Source: Streptomyces sp. NBC_00271 (GTDB lineage: Bacteria; Actinomycetota; Actinomycetes; Streptomycetales; Streptomycetaceae). Taken from it: a DNA stretch of 64,000 bases. The first letter of the stretch is position 1. Each line of letters starts with the position of its first letter. The notes under the pieces were generated by a model. That model saw only the letters and a program-made list of their open reading frames with translations. It searched no databases and was not told the DNA's origin. The DNA lies in assembly GCF_036178845.1 (NCBI RefSeq), contig NZ_CP108070.1, forward strand, positions 7,440,001 through 7,504,000. The letters run 5' to 3'. This document shows, piece by piece, positions 8,020 to 17,119 of the stretch. A program made the position numbers and the translations under genes.

Positions 8020-9927
8020 ATGGCCACGCGCCACGACATCCGCAACGTCGCCATCGTCGCCCACGTCGACCATGGCAAGACCACCCTGGTCGATGCCATG
8101 CTCAAGCAGGCCGGTGCCTTCGCCGCGCACGCCGCCGAGTCGCTTGACGACCGCATGATGGACTCGAACGACCTGGAGCGTGAGAAGGGCATCACGATCC
8201 TGGCCAAGAACACGGCCGTGAAGTACCACCCCAAGGATGGTGGTGAGGTCATCACCATCAACATCATCGACACCCCGGGCCACGCCGACTTCGGTGGCGA
8301 GGTCGAGCGCGGTCTGTCGATGGTGGACGCGGTCGTCCTCCTCGTCGACGCCTCCGAGGGCCCGCTGCCGCAGACCCGCTTCGTGCTGCGCAAGGCGCTC
8401 CAGCAGCGTCTGCCGGTCATCCTGTGCATCAACAAGACCGACCGCCCGGACTCCCGGATCGACGAGGTCGTCAACGAGACCTACGACCTCTTCCTGGACC
8501 TGGACGCGGACGAGGAGCAGATCGAGTTCCCCATCGTCTACGCGTGTGCGCGTGACGGCGTCGCCTCACTGACCAAGCCGGAGAACGGCACGGTCCCGCA
8601 GGACAGCGACAGCCTGGAGCCGTTCTTCACCACGATCCTGCAGTCCGTCCCGGCCCCGTCCTACGACGAGTCCGCCCCGCTCCAGGCGCACGTCACCAAC
8701 CTGGACGCCGACAACTTCCTCGGCCGTATCGCGCTGCTCCGCGTCGAGCAGGGCGAGCTGCGCAAGGGCCAGACCGTCACGTGGATCAAGCGCGACGGCA
8801 CGATGTCCAACGTCCGCATCACCGAGCTGCTGATGACCGAGGCGCTCACCCGTAAGCCGGCCGAGAAGGCGGGCCCGGGTGACATCTGCGCGGTCGCCGG
8901 TATCCCGGACATCATGATCGGCGAGACGCTTGCCGACCCCGAGAACCCGATCGCGCTGCCGCTGATCACGGTCGACGAGCCGGCCATCTCGATGACCATC
9001 GGCACGAACACCTCGCCGCTGGTCGGCCGCGGCGGCACCGGCAAGGGCGCCGCCGCGAAGGCCGCGGTCAAGGACCGCAAGGTCACCGCCCGCCAGGTCA
9101 AGGACCGTCTCGACCGCGAGCTGATCGGTAACGTCTCGCTCCGCGTGCTCGACACCGAGCGTCCCGACGCCTGGGAGGTCCAGGGCCGTGGTGAGCTCGC
9201 GCTCGCCATCCTGGTCGAGCAGATGCGCCGCGAGGGCTTCGAGCTGACCATCGGCAAGCCCCAGGTGGTCACCCAGATCATCGACGGCAAGGTGCACGAG
9301 CCGGTCGAGCGCATGACGATCGACGTGCCCGAGGAGCACATGGGCGCGGTCACGCAGCTCATGGGCGTCCGCAAGGGCCGTATGGACAACATGTCGAACC
9401 ATGGCTCCGGCTGGGTCCGCCTGGAGTTCGTCGTGCCCTCCCGCGGCCTCATCGGCTTCCGGACCGAGTTCCTGACCGGAACGCGCGGCACGGGCATCGC
9501 CCACTCCATCCACGAGGGCCACGAGCCGTGGTTCGGCACCCTGACGACCCGGAACAACGGTTCGCTGGTCGCCGACCGCGCCGGTGCCGTCACCGCGTTC
9601 GCGATGACGAACCTCCAGGAGCGCGGTGTGCTCTTCACCGACCCCGGCACCGAGGTGTACGAGGGCATGATCGTCGGCGAGAACTCGCGCGCCGACGACA
9701 TGGACGTGAACATCACCAAGGAGAAGAAGCTCACCAACATGCGCTCCGCCGCCGCGGACTCGTTCGAGGCGATCGTCCCGCCGCGCAAGCTCTCCCTGGA
9801 GCAGTCCCTGGAGTTCTGCCGCGACGACGAGTGCGTCGAGGTGACCCCGGAGGCCGTGCGCATCCGCAAGGTCGTCCTGGACCAGAAGGAGCGCGGTCGC
9901 ACCGCCAGCCGGGCCAAGCACGGCTGA
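8020..9927 (+). CDS. typA: Translational GTPase TypA/BipA
   Basis: This 635-residue GTPase binds the ribosome and helps growth under stress or cold. The G1 motif AHVDHGKTT (14-22), G3 DTPGHADFGGEVERGL and G4 NKTDRP are intact, followed by the EF-G-like domains and the TypA-specific C-terminal domain (GTIVGENSR-like stretch GMIVGENSRADDMDVNITK). ATG 8020 with GGGAGAAG at 8003-8010 is the right start; the open frame extends further upstream without coding character. A mild insertion (GRGGTGKGAAAKAAVKDRK) at about 340 is seen in actinobacterial TypA proteins. Confidence 0.95.
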   Translation: MATRHDIRNVAIVAHVDHGKTTLVDAMLKQAGAFAAHAAESLDDRMMDSNDLEREKGITILAKNTAVKYHPKDGGEVITINIIDTPGHADFGGEVERGLSMVDAVVLLVDASEGPLPQTRFVLRKALQQRLPVILCINKTDRPDSRIDEVVNETYDLFLDLDADEEQIEFPIVYACARDGVASLTKPENGTVPQDSDSLEPFFTTILQSVPAPSYDESAPLQAHVTNLDADNFLGRIALLRVEQGELRKGQTVTWIKRDGTMSNVRITELLMTEALTRKPAEKAGPGDICAVAGIPDIMIGETLADPENPIALPLITVDEPAISMTIGTNTSPLVGRGGTGKGAAAKAAVKDRKVTARQVKDRLDRELIGNVSLRVLDTERPDAWEVQGRGELALAILVEQMRREGFELTIGKPQVVTQIIDGKVHEPVERMTIDVPEEHMGAVTQLMGVRKGRMDNMSNHGSGWVRLEFVVPSRGLIGFRTEFLTGTRGTGIAHSIHEGHEPWFGTLTTRNNGSLVADRAGAVTAFAMTNLQERGVLFTDPGTEVYEGMIVGENSRADDMDVNITKEKKLTNMRSAAADSFEAIVPPRKLSLEQSLEFCRDDECVEVTPEAVRIRKVVLDQKERGRTASRAKHG

Positions 9928-9950
9928 TCTCGACCGTTCCGCAGTGATTT

Positions 9951-9978
9951 CGGGCACCTCGCATCCGCGGGGTGCCCG
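9951..9978 (+). terminator. Hairpin terminator after typA
   Basis: CGGGCACCTCGC (9951-9962) pairs with GCGGGGTGCCCG (9967-9978), 12 bp with one G-U pair and a four-base loop, followed by a short T-containing tail. Confidence 0.7.
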
Positions 9979-10649
9979 TTGCGTTGGGTGGGCCGCGCCG
10001 AGCGTGACGCGCGGCTTGCGCCGCGGTACGGGGCTGCGATAGGGCGCGGAGCGAGGAGAGGGTAGGGAAAACCCTTCATTACGGAGGAGGAGCCCTCCAA
10101 AATGGCCGGATCCCACTACCCTGCACTCACGTGGGTCCCGGCCGCACGGCGCGTCTCGGCGCCGTGATCACACCGTCGGGGACGTACCCGCTTGATCAGC
10201 GAACGGCCTTGTCATGGAAGCCCGTTGACCGCGAAACGGGGCAGCTGCCTCCGCCGGTCCGGGGTGGGTGGGCACGCCAATGGCACCCCCACATGACGGC
10301 CACGATAGCCGCAACCCCTTTTTTTGCTCCTCGTGTCCGCAATGCGGACGGTCGAGACCGATAGATGTGTAACAAGTCCGTTTCGCAGGGATCTTTCAGC
10401 AAACCCTTTGTCCGGATTTTGGAAGAAGTAGGCGTCAGGTGTGATCGAACCGAGACCTTGTGAGTGTGGTCGGGCTCTGGCCCATGGCAGATAGTTAGGC
10501 GCGTAGAGCTCGGACCAACGGGCCATACGCCTTCAGGTGGCGTCGGCTTGCGAGCGCAGGGGGCACCAGCACTTTCTCCGTCCCAAGTGTCGGCAGTGTG
10601 ACTAGTGCTCCCTTTTGCGGTGAACCAATGGACTCATGAGGAGGAACCC
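9979..10649 (+). other. Long gene-free leader upstream of first peptide-transporter operon
   Basis: I find no credible gene in these 670 bases: short open frames lack coding bias and ribosome sites. The stretch 10300-10460 is unusually AT-rich for this genome, includes a run of T (10316-10325) and a small inverted repeat GTCCGC-AAT-GCGGAC (10335-10349). It probably holds the promoter and control region of the gene at 10650. Confidence 0.5.
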
Positions 10650-12275
10650 ATGCGCGGTGCCAAGAGCGCCAAGTGGGTCGCGATAGCCGCGGTTGTGGCG
10701 CTGGGAGCGACCGCCTGTGGTGGTGGCGGCGGCGACAAGGGCAGCGACAGCAAGGCCGCCGTCAACCCGGCCGGTAAGTTCTCGGTCGAGGTGGGCGAGC
10801 CGCAGAACCCGCTGCAGCCGGCCAACACCATGGAGTCCAACGGCAGCATTGTCATCAAGTCGCTCTTCTCGCAGCTCGTGAGCTACGACGACAAGGGCAA
10901 CATCGTCTACGTGAACGCGCAGTCGGTGGACACGAAGGACAACAAGACCTACACGGTCAAGCTGAAGTCGGGCTGGAAGTTCCACGACGGCACCCCGGTG
11001 ACCGCCACGTCCTACGTCAAGGCGTGGAACTGGGCCGCCGCCCCGGCGAACAAGCAGACCAACAGCTTCTGGTTCTCCGACATCGCGGGCTACGACGACG
11101 TCGCCCCGGCGAAGGGCAAGCCGAAGGCCACGGAGATGTCCGGTCTGAAGGTCGTCGACGACAGCACCTTCACGATCACCCTTTCCAAGGCGATCCCCTA
11201 CTACGTCTACAAGCTCGGCTACGAGGTCTTCTCGCCGCTGCCCGAGTCCTTCTACAAGGACCCGAAGGCCGCGGGTGAGCACCCGATCGGCAACGGCCCG
11301 TACAAGTTCGTCAGCTGGGCGCACAAGAAGCAGATCGAGGTCGCCAAGTTCGACGGCTACCAGGGTCCGGACAAGGCCAAGAACGGTGGTGTGCTCTTCA
11401 AGAACTACACCAACCTGGAGACGGCCTACGAGGACCTGAAGTCGGGCAACGTCGACGTTCTGCGTCAGGTCGCCCCGAAGGACCTGCCGGTCTACAAGTC
11501 GGACCTCGGCAGCCGCGCGGTGGACAAGGCGTACTCGGCGATCCAGACGATCACGCCGGCCTTCTACACCAAGCAGTGGAAGGACATCAACCCGAAGGTC
11601 CTGCAGGGCCTGTCGATGGCGATCGACCGCGCCACCATCACCAAGACGGTGCTCCAGGGCACCCGTGAGCCGGCCACGGGCTGGGTCGCGAAGGGTGTGC
11701 TCGGCTACGAGCCGAACGTCGGCGGTGACGTCTTCACGTACAACCCGACCAAGGCGAAGCAGCTCATCAAGGACGGCGGCGGCGTCCCGGGCAACGCCAT
11801 GACCATCCAGTACAACGCTGACGGCGGTCACAAGGAGTGGGTGGAGGCGGTCTGCAACTCGATCACCAACGCCACCGGTGTCAAGTGCTCCGGCGACTCC
11901 AAGGCCGACTTCCAGGCCGACCTGGACGCGCGTGACGCGCACTCGGTCAAGTCCATGTACCGCAGTGGCTGGGTGCTCGACTTCCCGATGAACGCGAACT
12001 TCATCCGTGACCTGTTCGGCACCAAGTCGGACGGCAACACGAGCGGGTTCTCGAACAAGAAGATCGACGCCGACATCGCCGCGGCCGACTCCGCCAGCTC
12101 CCTCGCGGACTCGGAGAAGAAGTACCAGGACATCGAGAAGGAGCTCGTCAACTACATGCCGAGCATTCCGCTCTGGTACTACAAGGTCAACGCGGGCTAC
12201 TCGGACAAGGTCACCGGCGTCGAGTACGCCCAGGACGGCGACCCGATCCTGACCGGCGTTCAGGTCAAGAAGTAA
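10650..12275 (+). CDS. Oligopeptide ABC transporter, substrate-binding lipoprotein (operon 1)
   Basis: This 541-residue protein has a 22-residue lipoprotein signal (lipobox ATAC, Cys23) followed by a Gly-rich linker and a family-5 extracellular peptide-binding fold (GWKFHDGTPVTA and GNGPYKFVSW are typical). It would capture peptides outside the membrane and hand them to the two permeases encoded downstream. ATG 10650 follows an excellent site GAGGAGGAA (10638-10646). The order binding protein-permease-permease-ATPase-ATPase resembles BldK-type systems of Streptomyces, which import a peptide signal for aerial growth; whether this is that system or its paralogue cannot be decided here. Confidence 0.88.
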   Translation: MRGAKSAKWVAIAAVVALGATACGGGGGDKGSDSKAAVNPAGKFSVEVGEPQNPLQPANTMESNGSIVIKSLFSQLVSYDDKGNIVYVNAQSVDTKDNKTYTVKLKSGWKFHDGTPVTATSYVKAWNWAAAPANKQTNSFWFSDIAGYDDVAPAKGKPKATEMSGLKVVDDSTFTITLSKAIPYYVYKLGYEVFSPLPESFYKDPKAAGEHPIGNGPYKFVSWAHKKQIEVAKFDGYQGPDKAKNGGVLFKNYTNLETAYEDLKSGNVDVLRQVAPKDLPVYKSDLGSRAVDKAYSAIQTITPAFYTKQWKDINPKVLQGLSMAIDRATITKTVLQGTREPATGWVAKGVLGYEPNVGGDVFTYNPTKAKQLIKDGGGVPGNAMTIQYNADGGHKEWVEAVCNSITNATGVKCSGDSKADFQADLDARDAHSVKSMYRSGWVLDFPMNANFIRDLFGTKSDGNTSGFSNKKIDADIAAADSASSLADSEKKYQDIEKELVNYMPSIPLWYYKVNAGYSDKVTGVEYAQDGDPILTGVQVKK

Positions 12276-12293
12276 CCGCAATCAGCCCGTGAT

Positions 12294-12329
12294 CCCGGGT
12301 GCGGCGCCGCCTCGTGCGCCGCACCCGGG
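12294..12329 (+). terminator. 14-bp intercistronic hairpin, operon 1
   Basis: CCCGGGTGCGGCGC (12294-12307) pairs perfectly with GCGCCGCACCCGGG (12316-12329) around an eight-base loop, 18 bp after the binding-protein stop. Such hairpins protect or attenuate mRNA so that the binding protein is made in excess over the permeases. Confidence 0.75.
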
Positions 12330-12347
12330 GGGACGGCAGCGGCCGGG

Positions 12348-12394
12348 GGGCCCTTTCCATGCGCATCGTTCAGGGGTGCGCAAGGAAAGGGCCC
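12348..12394 (+). terminator. Second intercistronic hairpin, operon 1
   Basis: GGGCCCTTTCC (12348-12358) pairs with GGAAAGGGCCC (12384-12394); inside, two TGCGCA segments can extend the stem past one A-A mismatch. It lies 35 bp before the first permease gene. Confidence 0.7.
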
Positions 12395-12429
12395 GTCGGC
12401 TGTCGTCGTAGTAACTACATGGAGGCACG

Positions 12430-13362
12430 ATGGGGCGCTACGTCGCACGACGACTGCTCCAGATGATCCCGGTCTTCATCGGGACAACCCTGCTGATCTT
12501 TCTCATGGTCTACGCCCTGCCCGGCGACCCCGTGCGAGGCCTGTTCGGCGACAAGGGCGGAAGCCCCGCCGTCATCGCCTCACTGAGACATCAGTACGGC
12601 CTGGACCAGCCGATCCTGGTGCAGTACTACCACTACATGAAGGACATGATCCTTCACTTCGACTTCGGCACGCAGATCGCGAGCGGCCGCCCTGTCACGG
12701 ACGTCCTCAGCGAGGCGTTCCCCGTGACCCTTCGCCTCGCCTCGCTGTCCTTCGCCATCGAGGTCGTCCTGGGCATCGCCCTGGGCATCTGGGCGGGTAT
12801 GCGCGCCGGGCGGTTCGCGGACAACGCGATCCTGCTGGTCTCGCTGCTGCTGATCTCCGTTCCGGTGTTCGTTCTCGGCTTCATCCTGAAGGTCGTCTTC
12901 GCCTTCCAGCTCAACTGGCTGCCGCCGAACGTGAACGACTCCACGAACTACAACGAGTTGCTGATGCCGGCGTTCGTCCTCGCGACCGCCTCGCTGGCCT
13001 ATGTGACCCGGCTCACCCGTACGTCGGTCGCCGAGAACCTGCGCGCCGACTACATCCGTACGGCCATCGCCAAGGGCCTGCCGCGGCGTCGTGTGGTGGG
13101 TGTCCACCTCATGCGCAACTCGCTGATCCCCGTGATCACCTACCTGGGCACCGACATCGGCGCGCTGATGGGCGGAGCCGTCGTCACCGAGGGCCTGTTC
13201 AACATCCAGGGCATCGGCGGCACGATCTACCAGTCCATCGTGCGGCGTGAAGGCACCACGCTCGTCGGCCTGGTGACCATCCTGGTGCTGGTCTACCTCC
13301 TCGCCAGCCTGCTCGTCGACCTGCTGTACGCGGTCCTGGACCCGAGGATTCGCTATGCCTGA
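12430..13362 (+). CDS. Oligopeptide ABC transporter permease (DppB/OppB type), operon 1
   Basis: This 310-residue permease has six membrane helices starting with the typical MGRYVARRLLQMIPVFIGTT and the EAA loop for ATPase contact (RADYIRTAIAKGLPRRRVVG). It forms one half of the peptide channel. ATG 12430 follows GGAGG at 12421-12425. The last codons overlap the next permease gene by eight bases (ATGCCTGA), implying coupled translation. Confidence 0.92.
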   Translation: MGRYVARRLLQMIPVFIGTTLLIFLMVYALPGDPVRGLFGDKGGSPAVIASLRHQYGLDQPILVQYYHYMKDMILHFDFGTQIASGRPVTDVLSEAFPVTLRLASLSFAIEVVLGIALGIWAGMRAGRFADNAILLVSLLLISVPVFVLGFILKVVFAFQLNWLPPNVNDSTNYNELLMPAFVLATASLAYVTRLTRTSVAENLRADYIRTAIAKGLPRRRVVGVHLMRNSLIPVITYLGTDIGALMGGAVVTEGLFNIQGIGGTIYQSIVRREGTTLVGLVTILVLVYLLASLLVDLLYAVLDPRIRYA

Positions 13363-14305
13363 CGTGACCAAGACCGACGTCCAGACGGCGGTGGCGACCG
13401 ACGGTGCGGCCACCACCCCGGTGGCGGCCCCCGCGGCCAAGCCGGAGAAGTCCCGCAGCCTGTGGGGCGATGCCTGGAACGACCTCCGGCACAGCTGGAT
13501 CTTCGGTGTCTCGGCGGTGCTGATCCTGCTGCTGCTGACCATCACCTTCTTCCCGGGGCTGTTCACCGACACCGACCCGATCAAGGGCGATCTGGCCAAG
13601 CACTTCCTGCAGAAGCCGAAGCTGGGCCATGTGTTCTCCGCGGACTGGCTGGGCTACGACCAGCAGGGCCGCAGTGTCTACGCCCGTACCATCTACGGCA
13701 CCCGGGCCTCCGTGGCCGTGGGCTTCGGCACCACCCTCGCGGTGACGGTCGTGGGCGGCCTGATGGGCATGATCGCCGGATACTTCGGCGGCGTCGTCGA
13801 CTCGATCCTGTCGCGTCTGACGGACGTCTTCTTCGGCATCCCGTTCCTGCTCGCCACCATGGTCGTGCTGACCTCCTTCCCGGACCGCACGACCTGGGTC
13901 GTCATCGGCGCGCTGGCCGCCTTCGGCTGGACGCAGATCGCCCGCGTGATGCGCGGCGCGGTGATCACCACCAAGCAGGCCGACTATGTTCACGCGGCCA
14001 AGGCCCTGGGTGCGAGCACCCCGCGGATCATGTTCCGGCACATCCTGCCGAACACCCTCGCCCCCGTGATCGTCGTCTCCACCATCTCACTCGGTGTCTA
14101 CATCTCCGCCGAGGCGACCCTGTCCTTCCTCGGACTCGGCCTCAACGGCGTGTCCTGGGGCAACGACATCTCCGACGGCGGCAACCAGATCCGCGTGGCG
14201 CAGTGGATCATGCTGTACCCGTCGATCATGCTCAGCATCACGGTGCTGGCGTTCATCATGCTCGGTGAGGCCGTCCGTAACGCCCTCGACCCGAAGCTGC
14301 GCTGA
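13355..14305 (+). CDS. Oligopeptide ABC transporter permease (DppC/OppC type), operon 1
   Basis: This 316-residue permease begins with about 45 polar, Ala/Pro-rich cytoplasmic residues, then the OppC N-terminal helix and the binding-protein-dependent transport domain with EAA loop (KQADYVHAAKALGASTPRIM). It pairs with the preceding permease. The start overlaps the upstream stop by eight bases. Six helices are predicted. Confidence 0.92.
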   Translation: MPDVTKTDVQTAVATDGAATTPVAAPAAKPEKSRSLWGDAWNDLRHSWIFGVSAVLILLLLTITFFPGLFTDTDPIKGDLAKHFLQKPKLGHVFSADWLGYDQQGRSVYARTIYGTRASVAVGFGTTLAVTVVGGLMGMIAGYFGGVVDSILSRLTDVFFGIPFLLATMVVLTSFPDRTTWVVIGALAAFGWTQIARVMRGAVITTKQADYVHAAKALGASTPRIMFRHILPNTLAPVIVVSTISLGVYISAEATLSFLGLGLNGVSWGNDISDGGNQIRVAQWIMLYPSIMLSITVLAFIMLGEAVRNALDPKLR

Positions 14306-14316
14306 GGGAGGCGTAC

Positions 14317-15375
14317 GTGACCATCATCGAAGACTCAGTCCCGGTGCCCGCCCCGCGTAAGGGCGGCGCCGACGACGGGCCGCTGCTCGAAGTGCGTGAC
14401 CTGCACGTCGAGTTCCACACCCGCGAGGGAGTGGCCAAGGCGGTCAACGGCGTCAACTACAGCGTCAGCGCGGGCGAGACCCTCGCCGTGCTCGGCGAGT
14501 CCGGCTCCGGCAAGTCCGTGACCGCGCAGGCGATCATGGGCATCCTCGACATGCCGCCGGCGAGGATCCCGCAGGGCGAGATCCTCTTCCGCGGCCAGGA
14601 CATGCTCAAGATGTCCGGCGAGGAGCGCCGCAAGATCCGCGGCCAGAAGATCGCCATGATCTTCCAGGACGCGCTCAGCTCGCTCAACCCGGTCCTGTCC
14701 GTCGGCTACCAGCTCGGCGAGATGTTCCGGGTGCACCAGGGCCTCTCCAAGAAGGAGGCCAAGGCCAAGGCGATCGAGCTGATGGACCGGGTGAAGATCC
14801 CGGCCGCCGCGGCCCGCGTGAACGACTACCCCCACCAGTTCTCGGGCGGTATGCGCCAGCGCATCATGATCGCGATGGCGCTGGCCCTGGAGCCGGACCT
14901 GATCATCGCGGACGAGCCCACCACGGCGCTCGACGTGACGGTCCAGGCCCAGGTCATGGACCTGCTCGCGGACCTTCAGCGCGAGTACAACATGGGCCTG
15001 ATCCTGATCACCCACGACCTCGGCGTCGTCGCCGACGTCGCGGACAAGATCGCCGTGATGTACGCGGGCCGGATCGTGGAGCGCGCCCCGGTCCACGAGC
15101 TGTACAAGCGCCCCGCGCACCCGTACACGCGGGGTCTGCTGGACTCGATCCCGCGCCTGGACCAGAAGGGCCAGGAGCTGTACGCGATCAAGGGGCTGCC
15201 GCCCAACCTGCTGCGCATTCCGACCGGCTGCGCCTTCAACCCGCGCTGCCCCAAGGCCCAGGACATCTGCCGCACCGACGTGCCGGCGCTGCTCCCGGTG
15301 AGCGAGCAGGACGGCACCGAGCTGGTCGGCCGCGGTTCGGCCTGCCACTTCTGGAAGGAGACGATCCATGGCTGA
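14317..15375 (+). CDS. Oligopeptide ABC transporter ATPase (DppD/OppD type), operon 1
   Basis: This 352-residue ATPase has Walker A GESGSGKS, signature FSGGMRQR and Walker B LIIADEPT, followed by the C-terminal oligopeptide-transporter extension with conserved cysteines ([14 protein letters not shown]). GTG 14317 follows GGGAGG (14306-14311). The stop overlaps the next ATPase start (ATGGCTGA at 15368-15375). It powers import together with the second ATPase. Confidence 0.93.
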   Translation: MTIIEDSVPVPAPRKGGADDGPLLEVRDLHVEFHTREGVAKAVNGVNYSVSAGETLAVLGESGSGKSVTAQAIMGILDMPPARIPQGEILFRGQDMLKMSGEERRKIRGQKIAMIFQDALSSLNPVLSVGYQLGEMFRVHQGLSKKEAKAKAIELMDRVKIPAAAARVNDYPHQFSGGMRQRIMIAMALALEPDLIIADEPTTALDVTVQAQVMDLLADLQREYNMGLILITHDLGVVADVADKIAVMYAGRIVERAPVHELYKRPAHPYTRGLLDSIPRLDQKGQELYAIKGLPPNLLRIPTGCAFNPRCPKAQDICRTDVPALLPVSEQDGTELVGRGSACHFWKETIHG

Positions 15376-16513
15376 GCTCAGCAAGAACGACGAGCAGGAG
15401 GCCACCCCGAACGTCTCCGACGTGGAGGTCGTCGACGCCCACTCCGAGACGGAGGCGGTCGCCGCGATCGAGGCGCCGGTGGACCGTGGCGAGCCGATCC
15501 TTCAGGTGCGCAATCTGAAGAAGCACTTCCCGCTCACCCAGGGCATCCTGTTCAAGCGGCAGATCGGCGCGGTGAAGGCCGTCGACGGTGTCTCCTTCGA
15601 TCTGCACCAGGGCGAGACGCTGGGCATCGTGGGCGAGTCCGGCTGTGGCAAGTCCACCGTGGCCAAGCTCCTGATGAACCTGGAGCGGGCCACCGCGGGC
15701 GAGATCTTCTACAAGGGCCAGGACATCACCAAGCTGTCCGGGCGCGCCCTGAAGGCCGTGCGCCGCAACATCCAGATGGTCTTCCAGGACCCGTACACCT
15801 CGCTCAACCCCCGTATGACGGTGGGCGACATCATCGGTGAGCCCTTCGACATCCACCCCGAGGTGGCTCCGAAGGGCGACCGGCGGCGCAAGGTCCAGGA
15901 ACTGCTGGACGTGGTCGGCCTCAACCCCGAGTACATCAACCGCTACCCGCACCAGTTCTCGGGCGGTCAGCGTCAGCGCATCGGCATCGCCCGTGGTCTC
16001 GCGCTCAACCCCGAGATCATCATCTGCGACGAGCCGGTGTCGGCGCTCGACGTGTCGGTGCAGGCGCAGGTCATCAACCTGATGGAGCGGCTCCAGGACG
16101 AGTTCAACCTGTCCTACCTCTTCATCGCGCACGACCTGTCGATCGTCCGGCACATCTCGGACCGGGTCGGCGTGATGTACCTCGGCAAGATGGCGGAGAT
16201 CGGCACCGACGAGCAGATCTACGACCACCCGACGCACCCCTACACCCAGGCGCTGCTGTCGGCCGTGCCGGTGCCGGACCCGGAGGCCCGTGAGCACCGC
16301 GAGCGGATCATCCTGACCGGTGACGTGCCGTCCCCGGCCAACCCGCCGTCGGGCTGCAGCTTCCGCACCCGCTGCTGGAAGGCCCAGGACAAGTGCTCCG
16401 TGGAGACCCCGATCCTCGCGGTGCCCGAGGTGTTCATGGGCGTGGACTCGCCGGCGGCCCATGAGTCGGCGTGCCACTTCGCCGAGGAGAAGAACGTCGT
16501 GCACGCGGTCTGA
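15368..16513 (+). CDS. Oligopeptide ABC transporter ATPase (DppF/OppF type), operon 1
   Basis: This 381-residue ATPase has Walker [10 protein letters not shown], signature FSGGQRQR, Walker [13 protein letters not shown] and the C-terminal Cys-containing extension ([14 protein letters not shown]). It carries an acidic N-terminal extension of about 40 residues that the operon-2 homologue lacks. Last gene of operon 1, closed by a strong terminator. Confidence 0.93.
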   Translation: MAELSKNDEQEATPNVSDVEVVDAHSETEAVAAIEAPVDRGEPILQVRNLKKHFPLTQGILFKRQIGAVKAVDGVSFDLHQGETLGIVGESGCGKSTVAKLLMNLERATAGEIFYKGQDITKLSGRALKAVRRNIQMVFQDPYTSLNPRMTVGDIIGEPFDIHPEVAPKGDRRRKVQELLDVVGLNPEYINRYPHQFSGGQRQRIGIARGLALNPEIIICDEPVSALDVSVQAQVINLMERLQDEFNLSYLFIAHDLSIVRHISDRVGVMYLGKMAEIGTDEQIYDHPTHPYTQALLSAVPVPDPEAREHRERIILTGDVPSPANPPSGCSFRTRCWKAQDKCSVETPILAVPEVFMGVDSPAAHESACHFAEEKNVVHAV

Positions 16514-16538
16514 GCGCCACGCGTCCCGTGATCGACAG

Positions 16539-16583
16539 GCCGGTTCCCGGCACCGCCACCGCGGTGCCGGGAACCGGCTTTTT
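16539..16583 (+). terminator. Canonical intrinsic terminator of operon 1
   Basis: An 18-bp perfect stem (16539-16556 with 16561-16578) around loop CACC is followed by five T. This is the only terminator in the window with both a long perfect stem and a proper T-run directly after it. Confidence 0.92.
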
Positions 16584-16638
16584 CGGGTGGGGCGGGAACG
16601 GGTGGGGGGAAGATCGGGCGAGGGGCGGGTGGGGGAAG

Positions 16639-17031
16639 ATGCTGCATCACGTCGAACTGTGGGTGCCGGACCTGGAGCGCGCGGTCCGCTCCTGGGGATG
16701 GCTGCTGGAGCGCCTGGGCTGTGAGCCGTACCAGGAGTGGCCGTACGGCCGCAGTTGGCGCCGGGGCGAGACCTATCTCGTCGTCGAGCAGTCACCCGCG
16801 CTGACGGCGGACTCCCACGACCGTCTGCGCCCCGGTCTGAACCACCTCGCCTTCCACGTGCCGGACCGCACCGAACTCGACCGGCTCGTGGCCGAGGCGC
16901 CCCAGCACGGCTGGTCACCCCTCTTCCCGGACCGCTATCCGCACGCGGGCGGTCCGGAGCACTGCGCCGCGTATCTGGAGGACGCGGACGGCTTCGAGGT
17001 GGAGTTGGTCGTCCACGTACGGGTGGCCTGA
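16639..17031 (+). CDS. VOC/glyoxalase-family protein (130 aa)
   Basis: A single-domain vicinal-oxygen-chelate protein: MLHHVELWVPDLERAVRSW opens the first beta-alpha-beta-beta-beta module and LNHLAFHVPDRTELD opens the second; YLEDADGFEVELV is the usual end. Metal-ligand candidates are H4, a mid-sequence His and the terminal Glu. Such proteins act as glyoxalases, dioxygenases or resistance proteins; the substrate is unknown. ATG 16639 follows GGGGGAAG. It sits alone between the two peptide-transporter operons. Confidence 0.75.
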   Translation: MLHHVELWVPDLERAVRSWGWLLERLGCEPYQEWPYGRSWRRGETYLVVEQSPALTADSHDRLRPGLNHLAFHVPDRTELDRLVAEAPQHGWSPLFPDRYPHAGGPEHCAAYLEDADGFEVELVVHVRVA

Positions 17032-17047
17032 ATGTGCGGTATGCGCG

Positions 17048-17071
17048 TTACCGGTTGATATTGGCCGGTAA
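17048..17071. promoter_or_regulatory. Inverted repeat TTACCGG-N10-CCGGTAA upstream of operon 2
   Basis: Perfect seven-base arms at 17048-17054 and 17065-17071 sit in the 88-bp gap before the second transporter operon, about 50 bp before its start codon. This is where a repressor or activator would act. The regulator is not identifiable from the window. Confidence 0.5.
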
Positions 17072-17119
17072 TGGAACAGCGCTGCGGCGCTGGCGGCAGC
17101 GCACTCTGGGAGGCACTCC

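Noticed and set aside
10131..10526. Small open frames in the leader before peptide operon 1
   Set aside because: No ribosome site, no coding bias, and frames on both strands overlap.
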